Assembly: GCA_014898415.1 (NCBI GenBank)
Contig: RCTD01000007.1
Location: 1,612,001 to 1,676,000 of the forward strand
Direction of reading: 5' to 3'
DNA: 64,000 nucleotides
Source: Stromatinia cepivora
Taxonomy: Eukaryota > Ascomycota > Leotiomycetes > Helotiales > Sclerotiniaceae
Part shown: positions 59,913 through 64,000 of the stretch, in pieces
Layout: each line of letters opens with the position of its first letter
How positions within the stretch are numbered: position 1 is the first letter of the stretch
Program-made: the position numbers and the translations under genes
The notes under the pieces: model-generated
The model's input: only the letters and a program-made list of their open reading frames with translations
Databases searched by the model: none
Told to the model about the DNA's origin: nothing

Positions 59913-62557
59913 TCAAAAAACACGCAAATTATTATCTTCATCCCTACTCAACTCATACGTCCAGATCGTATGATCATAACTTTGCATAATAAGCCTCCAT
60001 CTCTTCGGATATTCTCCAGCCTCCAATTTGATCCCGTTCCCGTTCTGTATGGGAGACACGGCCATTCCAAGAAGTGGGGGGTTTTGCCTCTCATGACTGG
60101 TGAGATATTGTTCATAGAATTTTTGAGGTGGAAGGAGAGCTTCAATACGAAAAGCAGGAATGGGAGCCGCGGTGGAAATGACGTCCACTGTCGAAAGCGT
60201 CAACAAAGCCGCTCGACCATTCTGAGAAGCAACAACAACAAGTGATAGTTCTGGTATTAGTGCCACCATGTTGATTCTAGATATATGACGAAAACTTTCG
60301 CCAAAGGCTCTCAACGTTCCTCGACTAAAGAAGCTACTCGAGCATACCGTTGGAGGTATGTGTAGAAATGAGGGCATGAGTTCGATGCTGTCCTTCCAAG
60401 TTCTAAGGATGACAGCTCCATCTCTAAGATTGGAGCTAGGATTGACGACAGAACGTGCAAGGTCGTCGACTTGTTTCATGAAGTCACTGGGTTGTAAAGC
60501 GAGTCGTCTCTTGGGGCTTGAATTTTCTTTTCTAAAACAACTGAATCCCCTTAGCCTATTTGGTGGCGAGTTGCTGCGCACGATTTCTCCATCTTGTTCC
60601 TGTTCATTGTCTGAGTTGTCTCCAGAGTTGATAATTTGAGTCCCATTTGTATGACGTGTGAGCTCGCTCCCGGTGTTCCTTGAGAGATTAATATCCCAAA
60701 TATTATCGCCAAAGAGAGTACCCGTCCCACCATTTATTCCATCTTCAAGCTCGAGGCGCTTTAAGCATGAAGAAACGTTCATACAATACTCAGTCCCAGG
60801 TCTATTGTGTATGGATTTGTGCCAGGCATAATTTAGATCCTCCATACCTAAAGCATCTTGAAAATTTTGGGAGTGTCTGAAATATCGCAGTGGTATAGTC
60901 ATGACCCCCCAGCCCCTGATCTGGTTAGAAATCATAGTTCAATTGTTGGAGGGAGTAGCGTGACCAATAGCCTGGACTAGCAGACTGAATGTGAGCTTTC
61001 ATTGTTTGGAAAACAATTCAACATTCAAAACTACTTGAGTAATTCAAATGATTTGAATATTCCAACTGGATCCAGGAATCAAAAGCCTTTCATTTTCTGA
61101 CTGCAGTCCGGACTACCGGGGGGAGTACTCACATTTGAAATAATTCCTCTCTAAGGGGTGACCCAATCAATTTTGCGGTTGTTCGCCATATTCCAAACGA
61201 CCACAAATTGCCCGCAATATCGGTAGCTAAGATGGATTCAGCTAAGCCATTTTCATCATCTGCAAAAGTAATTGCAGGAATATTGTGACGAGAACTGCCA
61301 AGCCCAAGGATTAATCTAAAGTTACGGGAACATGGTGTTTCTGGTAGATGAAGGCCTTCAGTCACCAGGCGATCAGGTCTATGAGTATTTGTAGGACACT
61401 TCAAAGGAAATAAACTGTTTGAGAAAGGCCCTTCATTCGAAAAGACGAAACCTTTCGAATAACATTCCGTAACGGGAAAAGCTTTCTGGGCCTTATCGTG
61501 GCGAACAAATTCATCGAAGGAAGGATCAAAGACAGTACCCATCACAAGGCAATTGCAAGGCTCATTATTATAAGTGGCATGGACAAAGACAGTAACTTCG
61601 TGTCTGTTGGAGCTTACTGCAATGAGGCGCGATTTTTGATGAATAGCAAGACCCCAAGCACTCTCTCCGACGTTCTCTTGAAAAAACCTGACACAAATCA
61701 GAACCAAATCACGTAGGGAAAGTTAGTTACTCACGGTCGTGTATTACCGACAGGAATTGATGATGCTGTACTTTCCCCCGCCTGTTGAAGTTCTTCTGCT
61801 AGGAGGTCCGTGTAGTATGCCGTTACATCTCCATCATCGCTGCAGAAGAGCAGTATTTCTTTATCACCCAGATTGCCAATTATCATATTGTTAACAGAGT
61901 GCGGGCGAGTTTCATTGAGATATCCACGACCTGCGTTCTCCGACACTGGTAACCGAAGAATCAAGTCTGGTACACCGGGTATGATTTGCTTGAGTGTTCG
62001 AGGTTTTGTAATGTGTATCGTATCCATATATGCCACCAAGTACATCTGCAATCACATGAGTACCGTGATTCCAAGAAGTGTATTAGATAAACGCACATTA
62101 TACTTCTGCGATAGCGCTGCCAGGTTCATTCTCCAAAATGCTGGTCGAGGCGCGCCCCCCAAGGAAGCCGCCTTAGCATTGCTTGGGAGTTCGTGGATTG
62201 ATCGCTGATTATCGTCGACTTCTCCTAAAAGGCCACTTGCAGAGAACTATAACAAGTAAGTATGCCATCAAAACAAACATCAGAATGGCGCGGAAAGACG
62301 TGACAAGTCGATTCTCTCATTGGCATGTAAATTTAGCATTTAACCAACTTTACCCAAGTGACTACACAACTCAACTTGAGCCTAGCATTCCGTAAAAATG
62401 ATGGGCATATATGCAATGCAAAGTCCATACGGTTGAAATAAGCCTTTCCTTAAAGTAAGAGAGGGGTGGTTAATCGATCACCTACTCTTTCTTCCGGGGT
62501 TTGGACATCATAATTCGGGATATCCATGAAGGGAAGTGTTCCTTCATGTTCCACCAT
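59913..62557 (-). CDS. CRT10: CRT10-like protein (putative regulator of ribonucleotide reductase genes)
   Basis: Five exons on the minus strand, 62557-62486, 62246-62097, 62045-61735, 61687-61133 and 60915-59913, giving 696 aa. All phases fit; the first intron is 239 nt, and the last exon uses the second AG after TTTCTAAC, which restores the frame. Conserved Crt10 signatures are FWRMNLAALSQKYNMYLVAY near the start, ESAWGLAIHQKSRLIAVSSN, and the C-terminal WRLIMQSYDHTIWTYEL. The family is a WD40-like beta-propeller known in yeast to affect RNR gene transcription; the yeast protein is longer (957 aa). An acidic Asn/Asp/Glu linker and a Ser/Pro segment interrupt the propeller. A nuclear role is inferred from the family. 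Confidence 0.85.
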
Positions 62558-63095
62558 CTTGTTCTAAAGAAATCATTGAGATTATTTGATACGTAACGAT
62601 ATTGAAATTTATAAAATCAGATATTTGGTGATTACTAGAAAAATCATGGTGATATTGACGTGATGTGAAATGAGACTTCGATTCCGATCTGCTTGCAATT
62701 AATTGATGCATGGGAAAGAAGCTTGAGCACAGACCATCAGGCTAAAATGCTGCAAGGCTATGATGATGAGGGGCAGCTTCCCTGATCTTTTTTGTCAAAG
62801 GTACAAAAATATATATGTTTGGTTGTCAAATTTGAATTGGGATATTGAAGAGTATTATATTCTGAAGACGGAAACGATGATCCAAGTAAAGTGATCAATG
62901 AAATGTAATATGATATCGATTAATTAACTTCTATTTATTTTTCAATTCTGCTCAATTCTGTTTGTTCTGTTCTCCATGCTATGCTTTGCGAAATTCCACA
63001 ATCCCATGCCAAACCAAGCCGTCCGTAAAATAATACAATCCCGATCATCCTTTCATTAATCATGAATAACCCATATTCCCCATCCGTCACCCCAT
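62558..63095. other. Intergenic between the CRT10-like gene and the right-edge gene
   Basis: About 540 bases between the CRT10-like start and the stop of the next minus-strand gene. It should hold the CRT10-like promoter and the 3' UTR of the right-edge gene. AT-rich, no gene seen. Confidence 0.5.
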
Positions 63096-64000
63096 TTATT
63101 TCTTAACATCCTTCTCAACCTTCCCCCTTAACTTTTCCGCCTCAGCAACCTTCTTCTCCACAACCTTGCTTATATCCTCATAAGCACTCTTAACCAAACC
63201 CTCCAACTCATCCCCATGATCCTTTGCTACCTCCTGCAAATGTTGCAATTTCTCCCACATCTTCTCTGATCCAGGGATTCCAGCCATCTTCGCAGCTTGC
63301 TGAGCATATTGTTGAACATTTTGTCCGAACCCACTATTCTTCGCCTTTTCCCCAGCATCCTTTACATATTTCTGAAGATCATCCGTATTCCCCGACTCAA
63401 TAGCCTTTCTAACCTGATCGAAGATCTCCTTAACATTCCCAGACTTTAGAGCATCAGCATTCTTCTCCACAATCTCCTTAACCTTTGGGTTCTTCTCCAA
63501 GTAAGGTTTCCACTCCTCCATCCCCTTATTCCAAGCTTGTTCTCCCAGCTTTTGAACCTTTTCACTCTTCTCCTGAATCAACTTGCGGACTTTATCAATT
63601 GAGCCAACGCCCAATCCACCTGCAAGAATTCCCGAAACCTTCTTATACGTATCATCCAACTCTTTCTTTGCATCCGGTCCATAGTTCTCAGCCATACTCT
63701 TTAATTGATCCAGGTTTCCCCCGACCTTCTCCTTGATTTGAGGATGATTATCCAACACTTCCCCTAAACTATCTTTTCCCAACTCGGCAATTTCGCTCAA
63801 TGCTTTGGTCAATACATTGTAACCCTGCACAGCAGTTTGCATATCAAATCCACCCTTCTTGCTAATGCCCTTCAGTTCCGCGTATGTTTTATTAACAATC
63901 TCATCGACTTCCTTGCCATGTTTCGCTTGCACTTTCTCGATATCATCAAATGCACTATCGAGGAATGATTGTGCACCAGGGATAAAAGCAGCATAGGAAG
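63096..64000 (-). CDS. Amphipathic-helix repeat protein of unknown function, 5' end beyond the window
   Basis: The minus-strand frame is open from the stop at 63096 to the window edge, at least 301 codons, with SYAAFIPGAQSFLDSAFDDI as the most upstream visible residues. The start lies outside. The sequence is Lys/Glu/Ala-rich with regular heptad- and 11-mer-like spacing (KSMAENYGPDAKKELDDTYK, VRKLIQEKSEKVQKLGEQAW), which predicts long amphipathic helices like apolipoprotein, LEA-type or lipid-surface proteins. A Gly-rich hinge (GILAGGLGVGS) divides it. No catalytic motif; I do not recognise the family. The C-terminus is basic (KLRGKVEKDVKK). Confidence 0.75.
   Translation of the reverse strand, partial: SYAAFIPGAQSFLDSAFDDIEKVQAKHGKEVDEIVNKTYAELKGISKKGGFDMQTAVQGYNVLTKALSEIAELGKDSLGEVLDNHPQIKEKVGGNLDQLKSMAENYGPDAKKELDDTYKKVSGILAGGLGVGSIDKVRKLIQEKSEKVQKLGEQAWNKGMEEWKPYLEKNPKVKEIVEKNADALKSGNVKEIFDQVRKAIESGNTDDLQKYVKDAGEKAKNSGFGQNVQQYAQQAAKMAGIPGSEKMWEKLQHLQEVAKDHGDELEGLVKSAYEDISKVVEKKVAEAEKLRGKVEKDVKK

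Overview
This is nuclear DNA of a filamentous ascomycete, most likely a leotiomycete of the Botrytis/Sclerotinia type. The genes have short 45-240 nt introns with fungal GTAAGT donors and CTAAC/CTAAT branch sites, and orthologues of conserved fungal proteins pack the gene-rich parts. The transposon block is AT-rich, and the copies in it differ only by C/T and G/A transitions, which is the mark of repeat-induced point mutation (RIP). The genus is an inference. All gene models were spliced by eye.

Left part (1-18.7 kb) is ordinary gene-rich sequence. It holds a KEL3/KLHDC4-type kelch protein, a WSS1-type DNA-protein-crosslink protease, an FAD monooxygenase, TEL2, the NEDD8-activating enzyme UBA3, RNA polymerase I/III subunit AC40, the complex I 49 kDa subunit, and a Cys-rich/disordered protein of unknown function. 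TEL2/UBA3 and AC40/49 kDa are divergent pairs sharing short promoters; KEL3/WSS1, UBA3/AC40 and 49 kDa/unknown are convergent. UBA3 has an anomalous exon junction at its nucleotide-binding loop.

Middle (18.7-36.5 kb) has no convincing host gene. It contains a degenerate ~135 bp tandem array (20.86-21.96 kb) and then a three-layer nest of mobile elements. A pogo/Fot1-like DNA transposon with TIRs and TA target sites (22,415-32,299) is interrupted by an LTR element with 150 bp LTRs and TATAG target duplications (22,834-31,334). That element is in turn interrupted by a Ty3/gypsy chromovirus relic with 282 bp LTRs and GTGTG target duplications (24,308-31,126). All layers are RIP-damaged.

Right part (36.5-46 kb) resumes genes: a two-exon low-complexity protein, a STE20/GCK-like kinase, and immediately upstream a 1383-residue disordered protein whose reading frame runs into the kinase frame across a single TGA.

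46.2-56.4 kb has normal base composition but no gene I can defend. It is built from degenerate tandem modules carrying intron-like signals, a recurring CCAGCA..GGGCCA motif, and at least six long imperfect palindromes whose arms encode the same peptides on opposite strands. This is the most unusual part of the window. A RIP-damaged 620 bp TIR element follows at 56.9-57.5 kb. The window ends with a CRT10-like gene (59.9-62.6 kb) and the 3' part of an amphipathic-helix protein running off the right edge.
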